Below the pieces are notes generated by a model. The model had not been told where the DNA came from. It worked only from the letters and a program-made list of their open reading frames with translations, and ran no database searches. Shown piece after piece: positions 9,332 through 19,332 of a stretch of DNA of 64,000 nucleotides. This DNA comes from DASRAJ01 sp035638255 (GTDB lineage Bacteria > Bacteroidota > Bacteroidia > Chitinophagales > UBA10324). Positions within the stretch are counted from its first letter, which is position 1; the number at the start of each line of letters is the position of its first letter. The translations under genes and the position numbers were made by a program. The stretch is taken from the NCBI GenBank assembly GCA_035638255.1, contig DASRAJ010000087.1:1-64000 (forward strand). The letters are read 5' to 3'.

Positions 9332-11230
9332 TTATTGCACAAGCAATTTAGCATATCCTATTATTTGACCCTTTGAATCTGAAACCTGAACCACATAAAA
9401 CCCAGCAGATAATTTAGAAATATCAATTTTTCCCAATGGTCCATCAAAAAATGTTGAAATCATTTTTTTACCACAATAATTAATAAGTTCAATAGAACAA
9501 CGGTCATAACTCTTAATTGCTATAGAAAACATATTATCAGTGGGATTGGGGTAAATATTTATTAATTTTGAACTATTATTATTATCGCCTGATGGGTAAT
9601 TGTCAAATGAATTGGTTGAACCATTAGATGATCTTAGGGGGCAGGAAAAAATTGAAGCAGAAAATTCACCACTAGCTTCGAAACCATCTTCTAAGCTAAT
9701 TTCTGTTCCTGCTCTGAAATTTACGATTGAATTTTGTTCAATTATGAAATCGCCTATAGGAACCAAGTTTGTCACATCTCTGCCAGAGGTAATACTTGTC
9801 ACTGCATCGTAGTCTTTTACTGAACTTATTGTTTCATTCTGAAGATAATTATTCAATGTCAATTGGAGAGCTTGATAAGCATTTACTCTACCATACCCTA
9901 ACTCTACGGAATGTCCTGGTTTAGAAGGATTCCAATCATAATTATACCCTCCTGTTTTATCGGCAGATTTGAAGAGTAGTTCTTTGATTTCATCAGGAGT
10001 CAAACAAAGATTAAGAGATAAAATAAGAGCAGCAACCCCAGAAACAATTGCCGACGAGGATGAAGTGCCATTTTGTGAAGTTTGACCACAACTTCCATTC
10101 AAACCCTCTATCGAGAGGCCCGGAGCTGCAAGCTTTATATAGGAACCGTAATCTGAGAGCGCAGCTTTATTATCGAATTGATCTGTTGCATCAACGGCTA
10201 TAACATCAGCATGGTTTGCTGGATAAGTAGTTATCTGTTGAGCGTAATTTCCAGATGCGCAGACTATCAATACACCATAATCATGATAAGCTTTCGTAAT
10301 TGCATCATTAATTGCTGGAGTCTCCACAGTCTCCCACGCAATTTGAATAATTTTTGCTCCATTTTGTGCAGCATATAAAATTGCGTCATCCACATTAGGA
10401 ATAGCTGAGTAATTATTCAGTACAGTAACAGGCATTATTTTCACACCTTCGTCATTCCATCCTCCCGCAATTCCTGCTATATCATTATAATTATTTGTTT
10501 TTGCTGCAATAGTTCCAGCTATATGGGTGCCATGTCCATTATTATCTAAAGTATTATTGTCATTATAGTCAAAATTCCAACCTTTCCAATCATCAATAAA
10601 TCCATTATTATCATCGTCTATTCCATTTCCTGAAGATGGATCCTCTGGATATAGCCACGCATCTTCTCCAGGATTCAAATATATATTTTGATAAATTCCA
10701 TAAATAGTACTTGGTCCAAGATCTTCACATAACCATTTTACTCCAAAATCAAGAACAGCCACAGTAACATTATTTCTGCCAGTCTCAATATCCCAGGCAG
10801 CCGGGGCGCTAATTTGATCTAAATACCATTGACTGCCATACCAAACATCATCAGGTATCGAGAAATATGATCCAAAGGTATTAGGTTCTATTGTTTCTAT
10901 CATTTCATTTCCGGATAATGATAATAATTTTTCAATGATATCAGAAGAAGAAGAAATCTGAAATTTATAATATCCAAGAATATTCTTACTAAAAAATGTT
11001 AATCCATTCTGAGAAGCAAATGATTCAATAGCGCTGCTATCATACGATTGATTAAACTTGATAGTTAGAACAGTAGAATGCAATTGATATTTTAATCCAT
11101 TACTGGATATCCGATACCAGGTATTTGATTCATTTATATACTTTCCGTCTCCAATTTCTAAAGTATCTTGCGCAAAGCTCTCCTTAAAAATAAAAATGAA
11201 CAGGAAAAAAGTAAGTATTTTTATTTTCAT
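9332..11230 (-). CDS. Subtilisin-like (S8) serine protease with T9SS sorting domain
   Basis: A 632-aa protein with signal peptide (ending KESFA), a prodomain-like stretch to about residue 125 and an S8 catalytic domain. The triad is visible: Asp161 (VAVLDFG), His233 (NGHGTHIAGT) and Ser390 (NGTSSSSAIVSG), with the oxyanion Asn328 in CASGN. The serine motif is atypical: canonical subtilases have GTSMAxP. After it come a 3-coathanger-stack-like segment (about 490-540, VNFRAGTEISLEDGF) and a T9SS sorting domain (IYPNPTDNMF). It is predicted to be an exported endopeptidase. Its last ~80 residues match the BNR protein at 5960-7879. Confidence 0.9.
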   Translation of the reverse strand: MKIKILTFFLFIFIFKESFAQDTLEIGDGKYINESNTWYRISSNGLKYQLHSTVLTIKFNQSYDSSAIESFASQNGLTFFSKNILGYYKFQISSSSDIIEKLLSLSGNEMIETIEPNTFGSYFSIPDDVWYGSQWYLDQISAPAAWDIETGRNNVTVAVLDFGVKWLCEDLGPSTIYGIYQNIYLNPGEDAWLYPEDPSSGNGIDDDNNGFIDDWKGWNFDYNDNNTLDNNGHGTHIAGTIAAKTNNYNDIAGIAGGWNDEGVKIMPVTVLNNYSAIPNVDDAILYAAQNGAKIIQIAWETVETPAINDAITKAYHDYGVLIVCASGNYAQQITTYPANHADVIAVDATDQFDNKAALSDYGSYIKLAAPGLSIEGLNGSCGQTSQNGTSSSSAIVSGVAALILSLNLCLTPDEIKELLFKSADKTGGYNYDWNPSKPGHSVELGYGRVNAYQALQLTLNNYLQNETISSVKDYDAVTSITSGRDVTNLVPIGDFIIEQNSIVNFRAGTEISLEDGFEASGEFSASIFSCPLRSSNGSTNSFDNYPSGDNNNSSKLINIYPNPTDNMFSIAIKSYDRCSIELINYCGKKMISTFFDGPLGKIDISKLSAGFYVVQVSDSKGQIIGYAKLLVQ

Positions 11231-11242
11231 GAAAATTGTATT

Positions 11243-11932
11243 TTATTGTTTTAGAAATCGTCCAATATAAACGTGTTCCCCATCATATATTTTGGTCAAG
11301 TACAAGCCAGGAAGGTAATAATTTAAATCTAACCTGTAGGACTTAGAGATATGACTTTGAATTGCGAACTCTTTGAGATGCATGCCCAGAGAATTAAGAA
11401 CCTCTACTCTTAATATTCCTTTCGATGGTAAATCAATATTAACATCGGAATAAGCTGGATTAGGGTAAATATTGAGCTCATGATCCGATGGTAAAATTCC
11501 AATGGATGTTACAATAAGAGCACTTGTGATGCTGTCATAAACAATGGGAACAGAATCAATAACCCAGCAATTTATAGTATCTGCAATGGAGGTATCGTAA
11601 ATTGCGTAGCATTCTATTGAATAATTTCCCGGCTCTAGTAGTCCGATAACAACAATTGTATCATAGGGCGTTAAAACAGCAGCGCCAGAGCAAGCATTCT
11701 CAAACAGCTTGATTTCAATATAATTATTTATAACCCATGTGGTAGTATTTGTAATTCTTTCTCCTGTCCCAGCATTAGTTCCATAAATATGAACTGAAAC
11801 CACGTCCGTGAATGACGGAGAAGGTGGTAGTATCTGTATACTGTCAATTCCTGGGACTTGTCCAAAAGCAATTGAAGGCAAAATTAATAAAAGGTAGAAC
11901 ACCCTTTTACTTTTTAGTTTTATTTTTAGCAT
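11243..11932 (-). CDS. T9SS-exported protein of unknown function
   Basis: A 229-aa protein with a signal peptide (ending near IAFGQ), a central ~120-residue beta-rich region without a recognised domain, and a T9SS sorting domain (IYPNPAYSDV to the C-terminus). The mid region contains two cysteines about 40 residues apart (NACSG, IECYA) and a third in NCWV. It ends 12 nt before the subtilase start, so the two may be co-transcribed. Confidence 0.7.
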   Translation of the reverse strand: MLKIKLKSKRVFYLLLILPSIAFGQVPGIDSIQILPPSPSFTDVVSVHIYGTNAGTGERITNTTTWVINNYIEIKLFENACSGAAVLTPYDTIVVIGLLEPGNYSIECYAIYDTSIADTINCWVIDSVPIVYDSITSALIVTSIGILPSDHELNIYPNPAYSDVNIDLPSKGILRVEVLNSLGMHLKEFAIQSHISKSYRLDLNYYLPGLYLTKIYDGEHVYIGRFLKQ

Positions 11933-11963
11933 AATCTATTATATTTTTTTAAAAAATTTCATT

Positions 11964-13896
11964 TTATCTTGCTTTTAACTCGTCTATCTCTTTTTGAAGC
12001 TGGATAACATAAAGAGTAAGTTCTTCTATTTTTTTCAACATAATGGTTTGCAATTCTCCCACATTGAATCCATCATTAGCACTAACTTCTTGCGCAGAAG
12101 GAATACCTGGAAGATGTTTGTTTTTCTTTATAAAATGCTCGAGATCGGATAAAGACATTGGCTTGTAAGTTTTTTCAAACACATCATCAGGCCAACCAGA
12201 AGAATAAAGCTTCACTTTAAGTTCCTCGCAAATGATTTTACCATATACAGCCAATTTATAACCGGTGGGGATATAATCCACTCCGATTCCAAATTGGCCA
12301 TTGTCAAAAAGTATTGCTAAAGCTTCACCGTCATTATTATGAACTGAAAATGCTGCAGTATTGCCAGAAGGATAATCCGTTCGTACATCAAGTTTGGCTA
12401 ATGGGAGACACATTCCAATACCCAAGTTTCCCTCTACTGGCCATTTTACAATATCTTCATCTGTAGTAAAATCAGTGATGAGACCTGTTGGTTTATACCA
12501 GGGAAGTACGGCTAACTGCACGCATTCGGTACCAGGCGCTCCTATGTCCCCCATGTCCTGAAATGGGAGGTCTATGCCTCTTATAATGCCATCATGTCCA
12601 GTGCCTAACAGATGAATATTTCCTGTGCCGCCATCATCAAATGATAAGGTGCTTACCTTTATATCCCCGGTAAGATCAAGTTTAGCCTGAGGATTATCTG
12701 TTCCAATTCCTATTTTCCCATTTTTGTCAATTCGCATCGCCTCGGTATTATTTGTCCTAAATGAAATTGAAGAGGTATCAGTTGTTCCGATGAAGTTCGA
12801 GCTTGGATCCGTTTCAGCATTTCCCGATCTTGCCCAATCATTACTCTCAGGCTCAGTAAGAGATGAGGTGTTTTGTTTTATGCATCCGTTGCCATCTGTT
12901 ACCGAGAGTTGGTAAGCGCCCCCTCCTAATGTCGAGCGATTTAATGTTGTTTGCCCGCCACTCCATAAGTAAGTGTATGGTGTTATTCCACCTGTAACAG
13001 TATTAGTAATGCTGCCATTGTAGCAGTGGTAGCAACTAACATTGTAGTCATCAGGATATGAGGATAGCGTTGAGGTTATGGTTATAGCTGTGGGTTGCGT
13101 GAGCGTGAGGCTCCCTGATTTTGAAGCATTGTTAGTATCAGTAACAATAACACTGTAATCGCCTGCAGTAAGATCAGTCAGGTTTTGATGGAAGCTGCCA
13201 TTGCTCCATTGATAGTGATAGGGTGGAACACCGCCAGTAACGGAAATATTTATGTTACCATTGTTTCCACCGTTGCATGAAATATTGTAGCCGGAGTGTG
13301 TCGAACTCGTGATGCTTGAAATTGACAAAGCCGTAGGCTGCGTGAGCGTTTTAGATTGCTGAACGGAGCATGAATTCGCATCGGTAACGGTTACACTATA
13401 GCTACCGGCACTGAGCCCGATCCTGTTTGCTACTGTTGATCCGTTATTCCATATATAACTGTAAGGTGGTGCTCCGCCGCTTACGCCTGGCGTGATTGTG
13501 CCATTGCTTCCATTGTATTGTGAAATGTTGTACCCTCCATAATAGAGAGAAGGAGTAAGCGATGCCGCCATCGCAGCCGACTGAATGAGCGTAGTGCTCT
13601 TGCTTTTGGTATGATTTGCACCGTCAGTCACCGTAAGGGTATAAGTTCCTGCACCGATATTACTAATGTTTTGAGTGGTGGCCCCCATTTGACCATAGGA
13701 AAGTAACAGTAGGCATTGCGTTTACAATAGTGGCATCGATGTGACCATCGGTGGCACCGTTGCAACTGACGTTATAACCGCCTGCATAGTTTGAAACATT
13801 AAATGTGATTTCGATTTCTGCGAATACTTTCGTGATGAGAAAGAAAAACATCACCAAGAGAGTGATAAGTTTTTTTGAATTGGAGGAGTTGTTCAT
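11964..13896 (-). pseudogene. SprB-repeat / tail-fibre-like protein gene, split by a +1 frameshift
   Basis: Two overlapping frames (13896-13663 and 13688-11964) make one gene of about 643 codons. The first has the signal peptide and the start of an SprB repeat (...TVTFLWSNG). The second continues it exactly (ATTQNISNIGAGTYTLTV). The break is a run of five C on the plus strand (13682-13686); four would restore the frame. Four SprB-type repeats (PPYxYxWSNG... AGxYSVTVTD) are followed by a tail-fibre-like region (SNFIGTTD, MRIDKNGKIGIGTDNP) and a C-terminal coiled coil (HLPGIPSAQEV... GELQT). No T9SS sorting domain is seen. The frameshift may be a real mutation, phase variation or a sequencing error. 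Confidence 0.8.
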
Positions 13897-14165
13897 TTTA
13901 TTTGGTTGAGATAATATGAAATGAAAGAACGCTAAACTATAAGTGATGCTAAATTGAAGAAGAGTAAACGTACTCTAATTAAGTATGAATTAACAAAAAA
14001 TAAATAATGACTCTCTTTCTAACCGTTAATAAGGTTTTTCATAATCCCGATTTAAAGTTTGCTTAATTATTTTCCTTTTCATTTCTGCTTCCTCATATCT
14101 CACTGGGAGCAAATAAATTCCTTAAGATTTGTTGAGAAGATCAGCATCTCTTGCTCAACAAATTC

Positions 14166-15053
14166 TTACTTCACCTTCTTCACCAGATTCTCCGGTCCAA
14201 GTTCATCAATCTCATAACCATTCGGATACGTACGGTTATACTCCGTTGTGACGAAGGAAGGATATTTTTTGAAAGTGATTTTGCGCAACCCGAGTGCCCG
14301 TAATTTCATAGCACCCTTAACAACAGATTTCAGCAGGGGAAGAGGCGATGAATAACCGAGTGCTCTTAACATGCTTTCGTCAAGAAGACATTTCATTACA
14401 GGAAGAACAAATGGCTTTGCAAAGAATGGCATCCAGCCTTTCACAATGTTTACGGTGGCGTTGCCTACGGCTTGATTGGTTTCTGCAAAAACAAAATTTT
14501 TCTTCTCGTAATCCCGGATAAATTTTTCGAAATCTTCGAGGGACCCGGGAATGTTTTGAATCTTCATCCTCGTTCCAACTTCCCGGAAGAAATTGAACAA
14601 GGCCTGCCGCTCGTTCGCCGTTGTTTTTCTCCAGCCATACGCATCAACCCACTGAATGGGTAGAAATATAAATGTAGAAAGCACAAAGAGAAATTCTTCA
14701 TTCGCGATGTTGTAAACGCCGTGAATCTTATTGATGTGCGCAATCGCCTGCTCACCGCGCTCACCATCGTACCCGTTCTGCATGAACTCTGCTACGAGCA
14801 ATGCGGTATCATCGTATCTCTTCTGCCCGTGTTTCCTGAATTCTCCCGTACGGTGCAGCAAGTGTGAAACAGCAGGACTGCAAAAGCTTCGCATGAGCGC
14901 CACTTCGAGTGCGCGCACAACATCCCATGGAAATTCATAGCCCGTCATCAGGTGCACAATACGCTCATGATCTTTTTCAGGATCCAGAGATTTGATTTCA
15001 GCAGTGATGGCGCGGTTGCGGATGAATCCGAGGTGCTTGGAATATTTCTTCAT
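14166..15053 (-). CDS. MpaB-family oxygenase (DUF2236-like)
   Basis: A 295-aa cytoplasmic protein without signal peptide. The overall pattern fits the MpaB/rubber-oxygenase (Lcp) catalytic family: a helical protein with HLMTGYEFPWDVVRALEVA near the start, then TGEFRKHGQKRYDDT and a central INKIHGVYNIANEEFLFVLS. The family's haem-ligating or catalytic histidines probably include the one in KIHGVYN. The substrate cannot be told from sequence. It stands alone, 270 bp from the SprB gene and divergent from 15599-17200. Confidence 0.75.
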   Translation of the reverse strand: MKKYSKHLGFIRNRAITAEIKSLDPEKDHERIVHLMTGYEFPWDVVRALEVALMRSFCSPAVSHLLHRTGEFRKHGQKRYDDTALLVAEFMQNGYDGERGEQAIAHINKIHGVYNIANEEFLFVLSTFIFLPIQWVDAYGWRKTTANERQALFNFFREVGTRMKIQNIPGSLEDFEKFIRDYEKKNFVFAETNQAVGNATVNIVKGWMPFFAKPFVLPVMKCLLDESMLRALGYSSPLPLLKSVVKGAMKLRALGLRKITFKKYPSFVTTEYNRTYPNGYEIDELGPENLVKKVK

Positions 15054-15598
15054 AACAAAAACTTACTGCGAAGAACCAAATTATTTGTGACTTGCACGAG
15101 GATGGCTTCTTTGAGAAGCGGTTTAGAAATGATCAGGAAATTTGATTGTCTCTTCGCAACCCTTCGACGAGCTACTAATGATACACTACCTAACTATGGG
15201 TCATTCAGCAGGAAACTTCTTCACGCCTTGACAGAATTCTGCGTGAATTGTAATCCCACCGTACTGCGGGACTTCTGAATAACTAAAAGAATTGAAAATA
15301 AAATGTCATTCACTCTCGCTGCACCTCTAACTGAAGGAGAACCGCTCTCGCACTCGTCGGCGCGGGAGTACTCCCCTTTAGGGGCCGGGGGTGTGGGCTG
15401 GCGTGTCATTAGCAACCTGTCGAAGAATATGAGTATCAATTTTTTTTCAGTTGAGAAATTAGACAAGCACATTCAAATAAGCGATGAACAAAGCAATCGC
15501 ATAACACAACGCTGTTTTTTGTTCCAGCGAACATAACAACCCGGCAAATTATGTTTTCTGACTCTTGTACTTTTGTCTCAAACAAAAATTTTCACGCC
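15054..15598. repeat. Intergenic region with a diverged copy of the 5'-end repeat
   Basis: This 545-bp gap holds a single diverged copy of the repeat at 1-1249, from about 15242 to 15420. It keeps ATTGTAATCCC..., TCGCTGCACCTCTAACT, GAAGGAGAACCGCTCTCG and CTCCCCTTTAGGGG. The part between the TAATCCC block and the GCTGCACC block is much shorter than in the array. Small ORFs here are shadows of the repeat. No RNA gene is visible. Confidence 0.7.
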
Positions 15599-17200
15599 AT
15601 GAAAAAAATTTCCTTGTTTATCATTTCTATTCTTGCCTGCCCGCTTATTGTACTCTCGCAACAATTTGAATGGGTACATTCCAATGCGATGGAATATTCT
15701 CTCAACCCCGCCTTGCCTGTAAACATGGTTTGTGCTTCAGATGTCGGACCTGTGTACGCTGCTTACATTGACAGCAACACACTCATTTACGGGCAGGATG
15801 TTTACGGAAAAAATAAAATTGATTGTTACAATAGCATTGGTGAATTGCAATGGAGTTTTTCTCTTGGTAACCGGTCAGTAATTAATCGGACAGTGGCGGA
15901 TAACGATGGTAATTTATTTGTCGGCGGTTCTTATATGGAGACATTGTCCATTAATGAAACGGATTCACTCACGAATACCGGCAGTGGTTACAATATCAAC
16001 GTGTTTCTGTTGTGCATTAATTCCTTTGGCGAAGTAGTCTGGAAGAGAAATGTCACGCTCACACATCCTGATTACTATGGTATTGCTGCACTCACGATTG
16101 ATCAGGATAATAATTTCTGGTTTGGGGCCACTGATTTTTTCTCGACTGAAATTTTTAAGGTTGACGGACAGGGTGATGATGTGATTTCATACCAATTGCC
16201 GGGAGCAAAAACACTGGGAGGATTGAGTTTTGATTCGCATGGAAATCTTTATGCTTCCGGCGCAACCGGTTCTCCCTCGATGAGTGTAGTGAATCTTATA
16301 GTCACTGTTCCTGAAACTTACATGATGTATGTAACACGCATAACCGCAGCCGGCGAAGCATCATGGGTTCAGTTGTCGCATGATGTCACATTCCAAATGC
16401 CGCAGGTGAAAGCGGATCCGTGGGGCAGTGCCTATGTAAGCGGCACGCTGATGTTTGAGGGTACATCCTTTGGAAGTATTTCTTTCCTCGCCCCGCAGTG
16501 GGTTTACGATGTTTTCCTTGTTCGTGTTGATAGTACGGGAATTTTTCATTGGGGAATCCAGGCGCCGCAAAGTGCTTATGGCATCACCGGCGATTTTGAT
16601 CGTGGCAAGAACGTTTTCCTTGATGCAGATGAAAATGGTAACGCCTATATCTCCGGCGTCACCCGTGGAACATTAGACTGGGGCAACGGAGTCACCAGTG
16701 GCGGCGGACTGATATCGTATGGTGAAATGTCTGTTTTAGAATTCGACACGAGCGGGACAGCGTTATGGGCAAAGAATGCAAGCGCAGCAAATGGTTTCAT
16801 CCAGGCGAATTCACTTGATGTAAACGCACAAGGTGAGTGCTACTTCACTGCATCCATTACTGACGAAGCTACATTTGATACCATATCTCTGAATGCGAAT
16901 GCCGACTTTGCTTCGGTGGTTGGAAAGATCAGTGCAGGTATTGGCACTTCTGTTCCGAATGTTGCTGATGATCATTTGCTCATTCTATATCCTAACCCTG
17001 CGAGTGATGAACTGTATTTCTCTTCTTCATTGAATGGTGCTACGCTGAAGATTTTTGGTGCGCAGGGAAAATGTATTCGTGATTTTACTTCGATAAAAAA
17101 TTCTGCTCTTGATGTTTCCGGGTTGAGTGAGGGCATTTATTTGGTGAGGTATGTGAAAGGAAGTGAGATGAAGAGTGGACGGTTTGCTATCGTCAGGTAA
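15599..17200 (+). CDS. SBBP-like propeller protein with T9SS sorting domain
   Basis: About 533 aa from the ATG at 15599, chosen because it begins a clean signal peptide (MKKISLFIISILACPLIVLSQ). The frame upstream to 15551 adds 16 residues that do not fit one. The body has weak repeated blades (DNDGNLFVGGSY, DQDNNFWFGATD, DSHGNLYASGAT, DENGNAYISGVT) typical of exported beta-propellers. The C-terminus from LYPNPASDEL is a T9SS sorting domain. The role is unknown. Confidence 0.8.
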   Translation: MKKISLFIISILACPLIVLSQQFEWVHSNAMEYSLNPALPVNMVCASDVGPVYAAYIDSNTLIYGQDVYGKNKIDCYNSIGELQWSFSLGNRSVINRTVADNDGNLFVGGSYMETLSINETDSLTNTGSGYNINVFLLCINSFGEVVWKRNVTLTHPDYYGIAALTIDQDNNFWFGATDFFSTEIFKVDGQGDDVISYQLPGAKTLGGLSFDSHGNLYASGATGSPSMSVVNLIVTVPETYMMYVTRITAAGEASWVQLSHDVTFQMPQVKADPWGSAYVSGTLMFEGTSFGSISFLAPQWVYDVFLVRVDSTGIFHWGIQAPQSAYGITGDFDRGKNVFLDADENGNAYISGVTRGTLDWGNGVTSGGGLISYGEMSVLEFDTSGTALWAKNASAANGFIQANSLDVNAQGECYFTASITDEATFDTISLNANADFASVVGKISAGIGTSVPNVADDHLLILYPNPASDELYFSSSLNGATLKIFGAQGKCIRDFTSIKNSALDVSGLSEGIYLVRYVKGSEMKSGRFAIVR

Positions 17201-17348
17201 GAATTGAGCTATTTGCAGAGTCAACGTGAAATCTATTTACCTGAAACATTTGCAAAACCAACACACCGATGTTGGAAAGCGAAAGTTTTGAATTAAGAGT
17301 TTTCGTATATTTAATTGTTATGGGCAATTTTACAAACATAACAAACCT

Positions 17349-17702
17349 ATGATTCAGAAAATTAAAATCATATTGACTTTTTTTCTTTTTTGTAACCTTT
17401 CCGCCTTCGGACAAACAATAACAAAAAAAGAGGCAATTAAGATTGCTAAGCAAGACACTATAGTTAGAATGGAGCGGATTAAAAGTATAAAATTAGGGAC
17501 TGACTCAACAACAAATACACTTTGCTGGATAGTCGAAGAAAAAATTAATGTGAATAAGGAGAATAGAAAAATTCTAAAATCGAAAGTAGGAGGAATGCAT
17601 TATATTAACGCTGACAAAATATTAATAAATGCAACTTCTGGGGAAATCGTCTCTAGAGAAAAAATTATGTTAGGAAGTATACATAAGATGCCCGATTTTT
17701 AA
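17349..17702 (+). CDS. Small secreted PepSY-like protein
   Basis: A 117-aa protein with a signal peptide (MIQKIKIILTFFLFCNLSAFG). The mature part starts with KKEAIKIAKQD, has a central CWIVEEK, and ends with INATSGEIVSREK. That layout (helix, strand, strand with TGEI-like turn) resembles a single PepSY domain, a fold often linked to periplasmic inhibition or binding. The resemblance is by pattern only. It is a stand-alone gene with no sorting domain. Confidence 0.6.
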   Translation: MIQKIKIILTFFLFCNLSAFGQTITKKEAIKIAKQDTIVRMERIKSIKLGTDSTTNTLCWIVEEKINVNKENRKILKSKVGGMHYINADKILINATSGEIVSREKIMLGSIHKMPDF

Positions 17703-17827
17703 GAGCTATTTAAAATAAATAAAATACAAACATTTGTGGTGGCAATGTGTGGTATTTCTAATTCTCTCTTTTAAAATTTTTGATTTCCGATCTTGGTAAA
17801 AGCATTGGTTCTATATATAACCCCATA

Positions 17828-18541
17828 ATGCGAATAATTACTTGGAACTGCAACATGGCCTTCCGAAAGAAAGCCGATTTCATTCTCACTTATAAGCCAG
17901 ACATTCTCATCGTGCCAGAATGTGAGCATCCCGACAAACTGAAATTCCAAAACGGAACACCAATACCTACAGATATTTTTTGGTTCGGCGCTAACCCCAA
18001 CAAAGGGCTTGGAGTTTTTTCGTATTGCGATTATAAATTTAAACTGCTTGACAACCACAATGCGGAACTAAAAACTATTTTACCGCTCACGGTTTCAAAT
18101 AGAAAACATGCCTTCACTCTATTTGCAATTTGGGCAAACAATCCTAAAGATCCTGACGGCAGTTACGTAACCCAGGTGTGGAAAGCACTTCATCACTACG
18201 ATAAGTTACTTCACGGAAAGAAAACAATTTTAATCGGTGACTTTAACAGCAATACCATTTGGGACAAACCGAAGCGCGAAGGAAATCATTCAACGGTGGT
18301 GAAAAAGTTAGAAGCAAAAAACATTCACAGCCTCTATCACCAATTTTTCAGGCAGGCACAAGGGAAAGAAGCTCATCCTACTCAATACATGTATCGGCAT
18401 CAGGACAAGCCATATCACCTCGACTATTGTTTTGCCTCAGCCGACTTCGCAAAAAAAGTCTCCGATGTGCAAGTTGGAACTTATGAAAGCTGGAGAGACT
18501 ATAGTGACCATACACCATTGATAATAACTTTTAAGCTCTGA
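17828..18541 (+). CDS. Endonuclease/exonuclease/phosphatase (EEP) family protein
   Basis: About 237 aa from the ATG at 17828. The conserved EEP start MRIITWNCNMA follows it directly, while the longer frame to 17780 adds 16 unrelated residues. Visible EEP motifs are TWNCN (metal-binding Asn), DILIVPECE (Glu), LIGDFNSN (Asp/Asn pair) and the terminal SDHTPLIITF (catalytic Asp-His). No signal peptide, so cytoplasmic. The family includes AP endonucleases and phosphodiesterases; the substrate cannot be chosen. It converges on the DinB gene, with a hairpin between them. Confidence 0.85.
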   Translation: MRIITWNCNMAFRKKADFILTYKPDILIVPECEHPDKLKFQNGTPIPTDIFWFGANPNKGLGVFSYCDYKFKLLDNHNAELKTILPLTVSNRKHAFTLFAIWANNPKDPDGSYVTQVWKALHHYDKLLHGKKTILIGDFNSNTIWDKPKREGNHSTVVKKLEAKNIHSLYHQFFRQAQGKEAHPTQYMYRHQDKPYHLDYCFASADFAKKVSDVQVGTYESWRDYSDHTPLIITFKL

Positions 18542-18590
18542 TCGGGGGCAGAAAGGGAAAGAACAATAACGGAAAGAGTAAAAATTCAAA

Positions 18591-18611
18591 GCCGCTCCTG
18601 TGGGAAGCGGC
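18591..18611. terminator. Hairpin between convergent genes
   Basis: GCCGCT (18591-18596) and AGCGGC (18606-18611) form a 6-bp stem with a 9-nt loop. It lies between the convergent EEP and DinB genes. On the minus strand it is followed by a T-rich stretch (TTTGAATTTTT), so it probably ends the DinB transcript and may act on both strands. Confidence 0.6.
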
Positions 18612-18641
18612 CTTGAAATTTAATTAGGCAATGTAAGTTGA

Positions 18642-19184
18642 TCAATGAGATGCTGACCTTGCCATCATTTCTTCCTCTTCTTCCGTTGTTGGGCCCATAA
18701 GATTGGGCTGCTTCACTCCAATCACGCGATAGTAGGATGCAAGTTCTCCGCGATGATGAATGGTATCGTTCAGCATGTCCCAGCATATTTGCATCAGTGA
18801 CATTTCCATTATCTTCATTGTTCCCCAATACACAGCGACTTGTTTGTTCTCCCAGCTATTATCATCACAAGTTTTCAGAAGTTCAAGAAGCTTTGCAGAA
18901 TTTTCTTCTACAGCTTTTGCTGCGTCTTCAGGAGTCTTGTAGATATGAGGTGCATTCATATTGAACATGCCCTCGTTCACAAGATCCATTCGTCCTTCTT
19001 TGATTGCCTGGCAAAGTTCCTGCGCATGTGGTCCGATGTGGTTTACAAGTTCCCATGGTGAACGAAACTTTGGAATATGCCTGTAGTTCAATTTGCTCAT
19101 GTCACTGGGTAATGAACGAAATGCTTTTGCAGTAATAGCGCTATTGCGCTCCCACGAACTGCTGAAAAAGTCTTTGTTTGTCAT
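18642..19184 (-). CDS. DinB-family protein
   Basis: A 180-aa, probably four-helix, protein of the DinB/YfiT-like superfamily. The likely metal-binding histidines lie in NHIGPHAQEL and NDTIHHRGELASYYR, the spacing typical of the family. DinB-like proteins include metal-dependent thiol transferases, but most are uncharacterised. No signal peptide. The gene stands alone, convergent with the EEP gene. Confidence 0.85.
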   Translation of the reverse strand: MTNKDFFSSSWERNSAITAKAFRSLPSDMSKLNYRHIPKFRSPWELVNHIGPHAQELCQAIKEGRMDLVNEGMFNMNAPHIYKTPEDAAKAVEENSAKLLELLKTCDDNSWENKQVAVYWGTMKIMEMSLMQICWDMLNDTIHHRGELASYYRVIGVKQPNLMGPTTEEEEEMMARSASH

Positions 19185-19307
19185 TTGAATTAATTTTTTG
19201 ATTTAGAACAAACTTACATGAATGATGTCATTCACACAACAGACTTATTTGTTTGATCGCTGAGAGCAGTCTGGCATGTTCGATGCCTTCTCTTCATCCT
19301 CCTTTCT

Positions 19308-19315
19308 TATCTTTG
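19308..19315 (+). promoter_or_regulatory. Bacteroidota -7 promoter motif (TATCTTTG) before pyrR
   Basis: TATCTTTG fits the Bacteroidota -7 consensus TAnnTTTG exactly. It lies 18 nt before the TTG at 19333 and 30 nt after the ATG at 19276. If it is used, transcription starts after that ATG, which argues for the downstream start. No convincing -33 TTTG was found at the expected distance. Confidence 0.45.
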
Positions 19316-19332
19316 CGCAAAGTATCCCATCC

